DNA from: Bacillus haikouensis | Lineage (GTDB): Bacteria; Bacillota; Bacilli; Bacillales; Bacillaceae_B | Direction: 5' to 3' | DNA: 56,708 nt | NCBI RefSeq assembly: GCF_013179555.1 | Contig: NZ_JABMCR010000002.1 | Span: forward strand, 1 to 56,708 | Part shown: positions 1 to 8,106 of the stretch, piece by piece | How positions within the stretch are numbered: position 1 is the first letter of the stretch | How the letters are laid out: each line of letters opens with the position of its first letter | Position numbers and translations under genes: made by a program | Notes under the pieces: generated by a model | Databases searched by the model: none | What the model saw: the letters and a program-made list of their open reading frames with translations, nothing else | What the model was told of the DNA's origin: nothing

Positions 1-145
1 CCACCATACTCCCGAAAATCTTTGTATACATATATTCTTTCATTTCTTCACCTGCCGCCATCTCTTCTTTGTAGGTATCGCCTCTTCCACTTTCCTCTAT
101 ATTCTCCAAAATCAGGGGTAACTTTACTTTGATGGCTGGATGCAT
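1..145 (-). CDS. partial hypothetical protein, N-terminus only
   Basis: An open frame starts at an ATG five bases downstream of the beta-lactamase stop and runs off the window edge (48 codons visible, beginning MHPAIKVKLPLILENIEES). It is rich in Glu and Lys with no signal peptide or membrane segment. No good ribosome binding site is visible, so coding status is uncertain. I do not recognise the family. Its position suggests possible read-through from the beta-lactamase gene. Confidence 0.3.
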   Translation of the reverse strand, partial: MHPAIKVKLPLILENIEESGRGDTYKEEMAAGEEMKEYMYTKIFGSMV

Positions 146-149
146 TTCT

Positions 150-935
150 TTACTTTATTATGAGTTGTTTCTTCAATGCTTTGAGTGCAATGTTTTTCGC
201 CTCGGATCCGCTTCCATTAATATTGACGGCGAAAACCCATGTGTCTTTTTTCGTCTCAACGTATCCAATGTACCATCCAAGCCCCGCGTCTGACAGTCTT
301 GTACCTGTTTTTCCGTGGAGGGTATAGGAATCCTGTTCGTCTTGAATCATCGTTCTTTTCACAGTTTTTTGATGTTTTTCATCGAATGGCAATGTTTCAT
401 TTACGAGTTTTTTCATAAACTGCAACTGATCAAGAGCTGATATTTTCAGTGTGCTGTTCAGCCAGAATGAATCGATTCCTCCAGATATGTCCTGATTTCC
501 GTATCCCATTTCACCCACGTATCCTTGCATTTCAGTTTCCCCGATGTCCCTTGCCATATCCTGATAAAACCATATGGCAGACTCTCTCATCGCAGATGCC
601 AATGTGTGGTCACGGTTCCATGTTTCGAATTCCCTCACGACCCTATCCCAGCGCTTTACCTCGTACTCATCTCTCACTGCGTTCGTTTGTAAACCGATTA
701 ATGCGTTAGCCACTTTAAAAGTTGATTCAGGAGTTAGGTTTCGGGTGCTTCTTTTTTCATTGTAGACGTAAGTGTGGTTATTCTTAAGATTTGTCAACAC
801 CATCGTCCCCTCATCCCCGTTGAAAAACTCTTCAATCTGCAGTGCCTTTGTCTGCTTGGCACCGGACTCTGCTGTACCCGAAAAAACGAGTGCGAATGCA
901 AATAATAATAGAACTCCTGCTCTCCATAACTTCAT
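150..935 (-). CDS. class D beta-lactamase
   Basis: Secreted serine beta-lactamase of the OXA/BPU type. It would hydrolyse beta-lactams outside the membrane through an acyl-enzyme on the active-site Ser. Residues 1-25 form a signal peptide with a hydrophobic core. The class D landmarks are in order: STFK at 71-74 (catalytic Ser71, Lys74), SAI at 119-121 in the SxV position, YGN at 145-147 and KTG at 209-211. The 261 aa length is normal for chromosomal Bacillaceae class D enzymes. It is divergent from the MocR regulator at 1076, with about 140 bp between. No BlaI/BlaR pair is visible in the window, so induction is unknown. The class is firm; the substrate range cannot be read from sequence. Confidence 0.9.
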   Translation of the reverse strand: MKLWRAGVLLLFAFALVFSGTAESGAKQTKALQIEEFFNGDEGTMVLTNLKNNHTYVYNEKRSTRNLTPESTFKVANALIGLQTNAVRDEYEVKRWDRVVREFETWNRDHTLASAMRESAIWFYQDMARDIGETEMQGYVGEMGYGNQDISGGIDSFWLNSTLKISALDQLQFMKKLVNETLPFDEKHQKTVKRTMIQDEQDSYTLHGKTGTRLSDAGLGWYIGYVETKKDTWVFAVNINGSGSEAKNIALKALKKQLIIK

Positions 936-1075
936 CTTTCATCCTCCCCGCATAATAGGAATATCTAATGATGTCCGATTCCTGTTGATACCCTATACTA
1001 TAAGCAACTACATAGAAGACGGAAAGCGTTGTTATTCCCATCTGTACCCATACAGAACGAAGGAGAGAACCCATT

Positions 1076-2434
1076 ATGCTGACGAAATATGAAGAAGTCA
1101 TAAAAGAAATCGAAGCCAGAACGGAAGATGGCCGGCTCATGCCTGGGGAAAGACTCCCTTCTGTTCGAGTCCTGTCGAAAGAACTTCAATGCAGTATCAA
1201 TTCAATCATCAAAGCGTATGCAGAGTTGGAGAGAGAACATAAAGTATATGCGGTTCCAAGGAGCGGTTACTTTCTTGTGGGAACCTCTGCCAAACAACAA
1301 AGCCGGCCATCCGGGCTTATCGATTTTTTATCTGCCGGACCTGACCGCAGCAAGATGCCATACCGGGACTATCAGCATTGTATGAATCAGGCGATCGACC
1401 TTTATAAAGAAAAAATGTTTCAATACTCCGAACCGCTTGGTCTACTTTCCCTTCGCCACCAGCTCTCCAAACAGATTCAAGATCTTCAGGTGTTCGCAGA
1501 CCCTGAAAGAATCGCTGTTGTAACAGGATCTCAGCAGGCACTGGACATCCTTGTTTCCCTCCCCTTTCCAAACGGGAAAGAGGAAATCTGTGTGGAACAG
1601 CCCACACATTTTAGCTTTATAGATTCGATTACGTCCAGAGGCTTGCCCTTTGTCGGCATCGAGATGACGAATCGGGGCATCAACCTTGATCAATTGGAAG
1701 AGATATTCAGGGACCGAAATATAAAATGTTTTTACACGGTGTCAAGATTCCAGAATCCAACCGGCTACTGCTATTCAAACGAGGAGAAAAAGAGAATCGT
1801 AGAACTCGCGCAAAGGTATGACGTGTATCTCATTGAGGATGATTATATGGGAGATCTCGATACAAGCAGAAAGGCGGATCCAATGTTTGCTTACGATCCA
1901 TCCGGCAGGGTGATTTATACAAAAAGCTTCTCTAAAGTGCTCCTTCCCGGCTTAAGGCTCGGCACTGCAGTCCTTCCCGAGACCATGATCGATGACTTCA
2001 CGAAAGCGAAATTCGCAGCCGATGTGCACACACCTGTTCTCACCCAAGGTGCTTTGGAAATCTATCTGGAAAGCGGCATGTACGAAACGCACATCCATAA
2101 GTTAAGACAACAATACAAAAGAAAGGGAACGATCCTAAAGCAGGCGTATCTGGATTACCTGCCCAAAGGGACAACCTTCTCAGGAGCAGAATCAGGTTTC
2201 TATTCGACCATCGAACTGCCAGGGCACATAAAAGCAAAACACCTGGCCGAGCACCTCAAGAAAAAAAGAGTCCTGGTCCAAGACGCAGCAAATATGTATC
2301 TCCCTCCTTATAAGAAGGAAAACTTAATACGGCTCAGCGTGTCCCAGGTTGCAGATGAGCACATTGGGGAAGGGGTTAGGAAGATAGGTGAAGGGATAGA
2401 GGAAGTTTTGGTGAAGTCGGTTTATTTTATGTAG
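1076..2434 (+). CDS. MocR/GntR-family PLP-dependent transcriptional regulator
   Basis: A 452-aa fusion of an N-terminal winged HTH (about residues 1-70, with LSKELQCSINSIIKAYAELE as recognition region) to a fold-type I aminotransferase-like domain (about 80-445). The PLP lysine is K287 in SFSK, preceded by TGSQQAL at 150-156 and EDDY at 254-257. Such proteins usually sense a PLP adduct or amino acid and regulate a neighbouring gene. The start follows an AAGGAGAG site. It is divergent from the beta-lactamase and convergent with the glycerophosphodiesterase. The target is unknown; control of the divergent beta-lactamase gene is only a positional guess. Confidence 0.88.
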   Translation: MLTKYEEVIKEIEARTEDGRLMPGERLPSVRVLSKELQCSINSIIKAYAELEREHKVYAVPRSGYFLVGTSAKQQSRPSGLIDFLSAGPDRSKMPYRDYQHCMNQAIDLYKEKMFQYSEPLGLLSLRHQLSKQIQDLQVFADPERIAVVTGSQQALDILVSLPFPNGKEEICVEQPTHFSFIDSITSRGLPFVGIEMTNRGINLDQLEEIFRDRNIKCFYTVSRFQNPTGYCYSNEEKKRIVELAQRYDVYLIEDDYMGDLDTSRKADPMFAYDPSGRVIYTKSFSKVLLPGLRLGTAVLPETMIDDFTKAKFAADVHTPVLTQGALEIYLESGMYETHIHKLRQQYKRKGTILKQAYLDYLPKGTTFSGAESGFYSTIELPGHIKAKHLAEHLKKKRVLVQDAANMYLPPYKKENLIRLSVSQVADEHIGEGVRKIGEGIEEVLVKSVYFM

Positions 2435-2481
2435 GGAGAGCCTGAAGGACAGGTACCTAAGCTTTATTTTTCCGTACAAAA

Positions 2482-2510
2482 AAACCACGGGATTCTTGTC
2501 CCCGTGGTTT
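2482..2510. terminator. bidirectional intrinsic terminator
   Basis: The stem AAACCACGGG / CCCCGTGGTTT has a short loop, an A-run before it and a T-rich stretch after it. It lies between the convergent MocR and glycerophosphodiesterase genes, so it can serve both. Confidence 0.8.
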
Positions 2511-2528
2511 CTCCTTTTAACAAATGTA

Positions 2529-3359
2529 TTAATTTCTAGGATCTACATAATCCGGGTAATCCGTGATAATGGCATCGACGTTCATATCGAATAAAAAGTC
2601 TGCCGCTTCTTGACTGCGTACCGTCCATGATCCGATTTGCATGCCTTGGGCGTGAACTTGATCCACTACTTCTTCTGTTACAATTCCATAGCTTGGGTTG
2701 AACCATTCCGCATAGGTTGAAAATTCTTTCAACGCCTCTGCTGTTGTATGTGTCCGATTGGATGTTAATACGCCGACTGGCACTTTGGGCAGCAGCTGGT
2801 CCGTTTTCTTCATTGATTGAAAGTTAAAGGATTGAATAATGATCTTTTCATTTTGTGGTTGATCAAGATTTCTCTCTTTCAATGCTTCGGCCACTTGTTC
2901 TTCGATTCCCGGGTACAGTTCTGGAGCCTTCAATTCGATTAGAATACCGACTTTTCCGTGGTATCGGTCAAGAATCTCTTCAAACGCAGGAATGGTTTCT
3001 CCTGCAAATGATTCTTCTTTCCAACTGCCTGCATCAAGTTGTTGAAGCTGTTGAAGTGTTAAATTCCCTACTTTTCCTGTTCCATCTGTTGTCCGATCCA
3101 CTGTTGTATCATGGATGACGACCAATTCACCATCTTTACTTCTTTGTACGTCGATTTCGATATAATCAGCCTTCATATCAACTGCCAGATCAAAACCGGC
3201 AATTGTATTTTCAGGTGCATACCCTGCCGCCCCGCGATGTGCTACATTATCCACTTGCTTTCTTTCCCCCGTTGTCGGCTCCTCTGCAAACGCCTGACTG
3301 AAAGAGCTGAATAATAACGAAAAAGCCACTCCTGTACCGATTAATAATTTTTTGCTCAT
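2529..3359 (-). CDS. secreted glycerophosphodiester phosphodiesterase
   Basis: Hydrolyses glycerophosphodiesters to glycerol-3-phosphate and an alcohol. The 276-aa protein has a Sec signal peptide (1-25, ending AFA-EE) and then a full GDPD TIM-barrel. The catalytic motif is HRG at 41-43 with PEN at 49-51; EID at 68-70 and IHD at 82-84 supply the metal ligands and second catalytic His. The start follows GGAGATG, which sits inside an 18-bp hairpin arm (see 3365-3412). It is monocistronic, with a terminator downstream. Upstream TTAACA-like repeats suggest phosphate control, as known for B. subtilis glpQ; that link is inferred. It could be named GlpQ or UgpQ-like; I leave the symbol empty. Confidence 0.92.
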   Translation of the reverse strand: MSKKLLIGTGVAFSLLFSSFSQAFAEEPTTGERKQVDNVAHRGAAGYAPENTIAGFDLAVDMKADYIEIDVQRSKDGELVVIHDTTVDRTTDGTGKVGNLTLQQLQQLDAGSWKEESFAGETIPAFEEILDRYHGKVGILIELKAPELYPGIEEQVAEALKERNLDQPQNEKIIIQSFNFQSMKKTDQLLPKVPVGVLTSNRTHTTAEALKEFSTYAEWFNPSYGIVTEEVVDQVHAQGMQIGSWTVRSQEAADFLFDMNVDAIITDYPDYVDPRN

Positions 3360-3364
3360 TATTT

Positions 3365-3412
3365 CATCTCCAATCTAAAATATGTATTCAACTGTATTTT
3401 AGATTGGAGATG
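3365..3412 (-). promoter_or_regulatory. perfect 18-bp 5'-UTR hairpin that sequesters the GDPD Shine-Dalgarno
   Basis: Positions 3365-3382 and 3395-3412 are perfect inverted repeats of 18 bp with a 12-nt loop. In the mRNA the 3' arm ends in GGAGATG, six bases before the ATG, so the ribosome binding site is entirely base-paired to CATCTCC. The stem is far longer than a usual protein operator arm, which favours an RNA role such as translational repression or stability. A DNA-binding dyad cannot be excluded. Confidence 0.6.
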
Positions 3413-3433
3413 TTGATCTTGTGTATCGATAGA

Positions 3434-3506
3434 TGTATAGCTTCTTAAAGATTGCGTTAACAAAATTCGTTCTTTTTCCTTACGTATTTTTACAATCTAC
3501 TTAACA
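3434..3506 (-). promoter_or_regulatory. candidate Pho-type promoter of the GDPD gene
   Basis: On the minus strand a TATACA -10 (3434-3439) lies 18 bp from a weak -35 (TTGTTA). TTAACA (3457), TTACGT (3480), TTACAA (3490) and TTAACA (3501) on the plus strand resemble PhoP half-sites; the last three are spaced 10-11 bp. The B. subtilis PhoP box is TT(A/C/T)ACA-like hexamers every 11 bp. The match is moderate and the call is inferred. Confidence 0.4.
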
Positions 3507-3652
3507 ATCTTAGATGTGTAATTGGGGTAGTCTTCCCGTTAATTGACTTGTTTTCATCTTTTACTCGTTAATAAACCATAGGTTAACAGCGTAATCGAAA
3601 TATGTTAAAGAGAATGCCCAAACAATATAGTTAAGGCACCCTTTTTTTGGAA

Positions 3653-4408
3653 TTAAGAATTGATTAGTAAACCATTCTTGAACGATTCACTCATATTTCT
3701 AATGGCTGCGGAAACACATTCGACTTCAACTACAAGATTGGCATTTAAATGTACTGGATGGTTCCCCACACATACACTGTATTTGGCATTTTTGAATAAC
3801 TCCAGGTCATTTTGATCATTTCCGAATGCAATGAACTCCCCGGGGTGTATACCTAAACCTCTCAGTCCCTCCATCTTATGTATTCCCGACGGACTAATGT
3901 CCAACACCCCCTCCTGGCCATGTTCGCAGACTTCCAAGGGTAAACTCTCCAGTTGCTTTTTGATCGATTCATCAGCAGTGAATAATAAACATTTGGCTAT
4001 CTTCTTCAGATGACTTAATTCCATGTTTACCGCACGTTTTTCAGGGTCAAGATTTCGAAAGATGGGATGTTGTACATCTCCTGTATAGCTGTAATCCCAA
4101 TCACTGTCTATCAAATAAGTAAGCTGATTTTCTCCAATAATTTCTTGAATTTGTTCCACCAGTTCTGGTTTGAAAGTATGGACGCTGATTTCCTCATCTT
4201 TATATGTAAACGCACCATTCCCTCCAACCATTCTAAAATGCCGATACTTCTCAGGCAAAACAGGTAGTAGATCTCGAATCGGCCGGGCTGAAGCAAAAAT
4301 AACTTCATGCCCCTGGTGCAGACAAAAGTCCAATGCTTCACAAATGTCGTTAGTCAAAGGTTCACCCTTAAAACAAATGGTTCCATCTAAATCAAATACA
4401 AAAATCAC
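3653..4408 (-). CDS. HAD-superfamily (Cof-type) phosphatase
   Basis: A cytosolic haloacid-dehalogenase-fold hydrolase, probably on sugar phosphates or a related small phosphate ester. DLDGT at the N-terminus gives the nucleophile Asp; SARP follows as motif II and FGNDQND near the C-terminus is motif IV. A C2-type cap lies between. The GTG at 4408 sits 8 bases from AGAGAGG and is a better start than the GTG at 4417, which is too close to the same site. The substrate is not predictable. A weak hairpin plus T-run follows the stop near 3617-3648. Confidence 0.82.
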   Translation of the reverse strand: MIFVFDLDGTICFKGEPLTNDICEALDFCLHQGHEVIFASARPIRDLLPVLPEKYRHFRMVGGNGAFTYKDEEISVHTFKPELVEQIQEIIGENQLTYLIDSDWDYSYTGDVQHPIFRNLDPEKRAVNMELSHLKKIAKCLLFTADESIKKQLESLPLEVCEHGQEGVLDISPSGIHKMEGLRGLGIHPGEFIAFGNDQNDLELFKNAKYSVCVGNHPVHLNANLVVEVECVSAAIRNMSESFKNGLLINS

Positions 4409-4482
4409 ATGTTTCACCTCTCTGCTGGAAATTCAGGAATGATTACTGTTGAAGCAACGATCAGGTATTAAAGGGTACTTGA

Positions 4483-4692
4483 TCATTTAGTTATTTCTTC
4501 TTTTGAATTCTTCTCCTTATGAATGATTACTAATACAATAGACATACTGATAACAGCCACAAAGGATAAGAATATTGATAAGTAGTTAAATAAAGATTGA
4601 ACATTGACTAGATCAAAGGCGGTTCTGATGAATGAAAAGAATAAAATAAGAAATAAAATCAAATGTGCTTTTGATATGATTTTATCTACCAA
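4483..4692 (-). CDS. small two-helix membrane protein
   Basis: A 69-aa protein from a TTG start behind GGGAGGG. Two hydrophobic segments (about 10-27 and 36-55) end in a charged Lys/Glu tail, giving a hairpin membrane topology. I do not recognise a family. It lies between the HAD phosphatase and another small membrane protein. Confidence 0.5.
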   Translation of the reverse strand: MVDKIISKAHLILFLILFFSFIRTAFDLVNVQSLFNYLSIFLSFVAVISMSIVLVIIHKEKNSKEEITK

Positions 4693-4819
4693 AACGATTC
4701 ATCCCTCCCTTACGTATCACTTCCAAATCATTGTATATTCTGCAATCAATCATTTTTGTTAACAATAAATCCGAAGCCCCCGGTTCATTCGATATGCAAA
4801 GATGAACTTACCCTGTTTT

Positions 4820-5131
4820 TTAACTTGCCTTCCTCCCAAGGTACCTTCCAAACAAATAGCCTGTACCTGTTAAAGCTATTGATACATCATTCACACCAAT
4901 CCCTATACTGAAAAATTGGTCAATAATCAGCAGCACTAAAGTCACTGCACAGTAAATGAATAGAAACTTTTTTCCTTTAACAATCGTGTATCCCAGAAAG
5001 CCTCCGGCAAAATAATTTATAAAATAAGTCCAATTATAAAAGTCATTGTAAAGACTGATACAGTAGAATAATGCAATAGCAGTTAAAAAGATTAGAACAA
5101 AAGGTACTAAGGGTAATTTTCTACATTCCAC
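4820..5131 (-). CDS. small multi-pass membrane protein
   Basis: About 103 aa with three to four hydrophobic segments and Gly-rich turns near the C-terminus. The GTG at 5131 lies 7 bases after GGAGG and is preferred to the ATG at 5152, which precedes that ribosome binding site. No family recognised. Confidence 0.55.
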   Translation of the reverse strand: MECRKLPLVPFVLIFLTAIALFYCISLYNDFYNWTYFINYFAGGFLGYTIVKGKKFLFIYCAVTLVLLIIDQFFSIGIGVNDVSIALTGTGYLFGRYLGRKAS

Positions 5132-5278
5132 GATCAATCCTCCGCAACACATGGTCTTGTTAATTTATACAACAACAATGACAGGCTGTAGTGTCCGACT
5201 CATATTAGAACCAAAGCACCTGTTGAATGAATATAGAAGTAAGCTTACTGTCAGCAGGAAAGTAACTTTGAGAAATCG

Positions 5279-5902
5279 TTAAACATTGATTTTGCCCAGC
5301 ACGATCTTTCGATACATCCCCCTGAGCATTAGTGACGTGTCTTCTTTGATATATGTAGTATTCTTATTCTTCTCACACAACTCTTCAAAATTGATTCCAA
5401 TGTCAGTACCCAAAAGCTTGATAAACGGTCTAATTGCTTTTTTAATACGAGAAAGCCCTTTTTCTTTTGGGGCGAATTTGTCAAAGATGACCACTTCTCC
5501 GTTCGGCTTTAATACTCTCAGCATTTCTTTAAGGCATCTGTCAGCATCGGGAACAACTGATAATACGAGACTCCCTACAATTACATCAAACTGATTATCT
5601 TGTAAACTCATTTCTTGAGCGTCCATCTTAATGAATTGAATAGTCGACCCCTTGAATTTCTCTCTAGCTTTATTAAGCATGTCATCGGAATAATCTATTG
5701 CTGTGATCATTAAATTGTTGTGATCAAACAGTTCCAAATCCGCTCCAGTTCCTACCCCAACGAATAGAATCTTTTGATTTTCAGCAAAGTGATATCCGCT
5801 GAATATCTCCTTCCGTGCCTTGAGGAATTGCCCGCTGTTAAAAAACTTATCGTAATAAGGAGACCAGACTTTATATATGAATTCATTCCAGCGATTATCT
5901 AT
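5279..5902 (-). CDS. class I SAM-dependent methyltransferase, apparently AUA-initiated
   Basis: A UbiE/PmtA-like methyltransferase using S-adenosylmethionine. The open frame reads continuously from about 5911. Its N-terminus begins DNRWNEFIYKVWSPYYDKF and leads into motif I VGVGTGADLEL, an acidic Asp (AIDYSDDML) and the later LRVLKPNGEVVIFDKF. The only canonical start in frame is a TTG at 5737, in the middle of motif I, which would delete the SAM-binding loop. An ATA at 5900-5902 lies directly behind GAGGTGAGG and yields 207 aa, the usual family length. It starts about 15 bp after the GNAT stop, so the two are co-transcribed. Either the start is AUA or an ATG has been lost. The substrate is unknown. 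Confidence 0.75.
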   Translation of the reverse strand: MDNRWNEFIYKVWSPYYDKFFNSGQFLKARKEIFSGYHFAENQKILFVGVGTGADLELFDHNNLMITAIDYSDDMLNKAREKFKGSTIQFIKMDAQEMSLQDNQFDVIVGSLVLSVVPDADRCLKEMLRVLKPNGEVVIFDKFAPKEKGLSRIKKAIRPFIKLLGTDIGINFEELCEKNKNTTYIKEDTSLMLRGMYRKIVLGKINV

Positions 5903-5916
5903 TTCCTCACCTCATT

Positions 5917-6387
5917 TTATGCGAGTTGACTGCTCTTCAAACTTAAAGAAAGCCGAATCATATCCCTGCACTGTATCCCATTTTCATAGATTTCTTCAGG
6001 GTAATGTCTAATGAAAAAGTCCAGATCGACACCCACGATTCTGAATCCACATTTCTGATAAAGAGCCAATTGTCCAATGCCGGAGTTCCCGGTACCCACT
6101 TCGATTGTTTTGCAGCCTTTGGTCCTGGCTGTCTTGATCGCATCCATCACCAGCTGTTTCCCAATACCCCGTCCCTGCTGCTCCTCTGCAACAGCAACGT
6201 TCACCAACTCGATTGTTTCCGGTCTTGTTGGCAGCAGAACATACACCCCGACAAAATTCTGCTCCTGTTCCACAACGAAACATTCTCCCCTGTTCACATA
6301 TTCCATAACAATTTCTTCTGAAGGATCGGCCAATAACAATAATTCCATCGGAAGTTTTTCACCTTGGGTTAGTTTTCTGATATTCAT
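5917..6387 (-). CDS. GNAT-family N-acetyltransferase
   Basis: 156 aa with the GNAT acetyl-CoA loop QQGRGIGKQLVMDAI (Q/RxxGxG/A) followed by the conserved YQKCGFRIVG motif near the end. It would transfer acetyl from acetyl-CoA to an unidentified amine. The ATG follows a GAGG site. It precedes the methyltransferase with a 15-bp gap. Confidence 0.85.
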   Translation of the reverse strand: MNIRKLTQGEKLPMELLLLADPSEEIVMEYVNRGECFVVEQEQNFVGVYVLLPTRPETIELVNVAVAEEQQGRGIGKQLVMDAIKTARTKGCKTIEVGTGNSGIGQLALYQKCGFRIVGVDLDFFIRHYPEEIYENGIQCRDMIRLSLSLKSSQLA

Positions 6388-6484
6388 TTTTTAACCTCAT
6401 TTTTACTTTTGATGTGCTTTAAAAGAGTACCATCAAATGTTGCGAGAGAATAATTTAGCAGTTCTTTTGCTTCAATGGTATACA

Positions 6485-6703
6485 TTATTCAGTCGGACCT
6501 CCGCCGCCACCTGGTTGATTAGTAGCATTCATGGCTTGTTGGGAATGTTGAGCAGACTTTTCGTATGCTTGGTCCCTCCTATTGTTAGATGTTTTCTTAA
6601 TGCTGTCACCGTAAAACTCTATTTTCCTTGAACCGATCCAAATTCTGATTCCAAAGTATAAAACTAAAACCCCTGCAAAAATAAAGAAGTACATCATTTT
6701 CAT
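6485..6703 (-). CDS. small single-pass membrane protein with Gly-rich tail
   Basis: From the ATG behind GGGAGGGG this is about 72 aa. An N-terminal transmembrane helix (MMYFFIFAGVLVLYFGI) is followed by a basic stretch, a Gln/Asn-rich cytosolic part and a C-terminal run of five Gly (PGGGGGPTE). The in-frame start 18 bp upstream precedes the ribosome binding site and is not used. No family recognised. Confidence 0.5.
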   Translation of the reverse strand: MKMMYFFIFAGVLVLYFGIRIWIGSRKIEFYGDSIKKTSNNRRDQAYEKSAQHSQQAMNATNQPGGGGGPTE

Positions 6704-6736
6704 TTCCCCTCCCAATCTCATACCGGAAGGTACATA

Positions 6737-6937
6737 TTACCTGCCAAAAAATTTTGGAAAAGGTACACCCATATCAAACAAAGCACTAGTGATTATAAAG
6801 AAAAACAAAATGATCACACAGATGCTCACAATAATCTTCCACATTCCATTATTGTTTACAGCTGCCTTCTTGTGGTACTTTTGCCTTCTATATACGCCTT
6901 GCACTTTCCTTAGACTATCCTTTTTATTTGGATTCAC
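6737..6937 (-). CDS. small membrane protein with basic N-terminus
   Basis: The GTG at 6937 sits 6 bases behind AGAGGTG, giving 66 aa. A strongly basic N-terminal half is followed by one transmembrane helix (IIVSICVIILFFFIITSAL) and the tail MGVPFPKFFGR. Unknown function. Confidence 0.5.
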   Translation of the reverse strand: MNPNKKDSLRKVQGVYRRQKYHKKAAVNNNGMWKIIVSICVIILFFFIITSALFDMGVPFPKFFGR

Positions 6938-7265
6938 CGATATCACCTCTGTTCCAAGAGTGAATTTCATCCTAAGGAATTCCATATAGTGAGCACTAAA
7001 CTTAATACCAATTATTTCACAATGCCACAGCTAATCATCTTTTCTTTTTACTTGTTCGTAGATCAAATCTACTTTCCTCTCAATTGTTTCGAGCTGTTTC
7101 CTGCGTTTAGACAAAGAACGAAAATGGTTCACAATGAGGAAATAATCAGTGCCATACATGCAAAACAAAAAATTTGATACTACATGTCACCGATGAAATA
7201 TCCATTCGTACTAAACACCTCCTCACGTTTCCCTAAAGAACTTGCTGTTTATATTAGTCGAGCTC

Positions 7266-7970
7266 TCACAAAAATTCTTCAATCATTCTATTATATATTT
7301 CCGGCTGGTCTATATTTGCCGTATGACCTGCATAAGGAACCAATCCAATATTCACTTCATGATTCATTTTCTTGATATAAGCAGCTGCTTCGACTTCATG
7401 TAATTCATTACCGCCATTCAGAATGAGTGTTGGAACTTTAAGGTTTTGAATGTCCTCTTGAGCAGCAGCAGGATAACGAAAAGTCATTGTTTGAAGAACG
7501 TTCTTCATGGTCTTTTTCCACTTATCTCCGTGCAGAGTGTTAAAGTGCTCAGCTGTATTTGGATCGTTTTCTTCAATATTTAAGAAGTATTCATATTGTT
7601 TTTTCATTACGTCCTCTAACTCTTCAGGGATGAACGGTGAGTAACCTGTAAGCACAATTCCGTTCACGAGCTCCGGTTCTTCAAATGCAAGATGTATTGC
7701 CAGAGAAGCTCCTAATGACAAACCTATTACATACCCTTCTCCTTCTTCCCTGATTTTAGTTGTAACCCAGTTAAGTGCATCTTCAAAATAATGATCAGTT
7801 GCCTCCACTAAAGAATTTCCATGCCCAGGTAAATCTAATAGAATGAGTTCATAACGATCCTCCAAGCCAGCTATCTGATTTGAAAAATGCGTTTTAGCTG
7901 TACCCATAAAACCATGTAAGAAATAGATTCTCTTTATGGTAATCTCCCCCTTTGTCCTACTTACTTCCAT
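7266..7970 (-). CDS. alpha/beta hydrolase (MenH-like)
   Basis: A serine hydrolase of the alpha/beta fold. The oxyanion motif HGFMGT is near the N-terminus, the nucleophile elbow GLSLGAS follows a third of the way in, and the catalytic His lies in YAGHTANIDQPE at the end. The ATG at 7970 has no ribosome binding site. AAGGGGGAG sits downstream, 6 bases before an in-frame ATA at 7935-7937, which would start the protein at KRIYFLHGF exactly where relatives begin. The true start may therefore be AUA. The substrate is unknown; MenH itself is not implied because no menaquinone genes are adjacent. Confidence 0.8.
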   Translation of the reverse strand: MEVSRTKGEITIKRIYFLHGFMGTAKTHFSNQIAGLEDRYELILLDLPGHGNSLVEATDHYFEDALNWVTTKIREEGEGYVIGLSLGASLAIHLAFEEPELVNGIVLTGYSPFIPEELEDVMKKQYEYFLNIEENDPNTAEHFNTLHGDKWKKTMKNVLQTMTFRYPAAAQEDIQNLKVPTLILNGGNELHEVEAAAYIKKMNHEVNIGLVPYAGHTANIDQPEIYNRMIEEFL

Positions 7971-8010
7971 ATTAACATATTATTCCATTAAACATCTTTT
8001 ATAAAATAAA

Positions 8011-8037
8011 GACGATCACTTACTATTGGTGATCGTC
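8011..8037 (-). terminator. intrinsic terminator
   Basis: A perfect 9-bp stem GACGATCAC / GTGATCGTC with a T-rich tail on the minus strand. It lies between the phospholipase-C-like gene and the alpha/beta hydrolase gene. Confidence 0.6.
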
Positions 8038-8106
8038 CTTTAAAATGAATGGGGCCAGACCGGCAGTTTCTGATGAAGTGATTCAATTGTTAGTCAAGAT
8101 CACCCC

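Noticed and set aside
3600-3652. Small RNA or strong terminator after the HAD gene
   Set aside because: Only a 4-5-bp stem with a long loop before a T-run on the plus strand; too weak and on the wrong strand to call as a separate feature.
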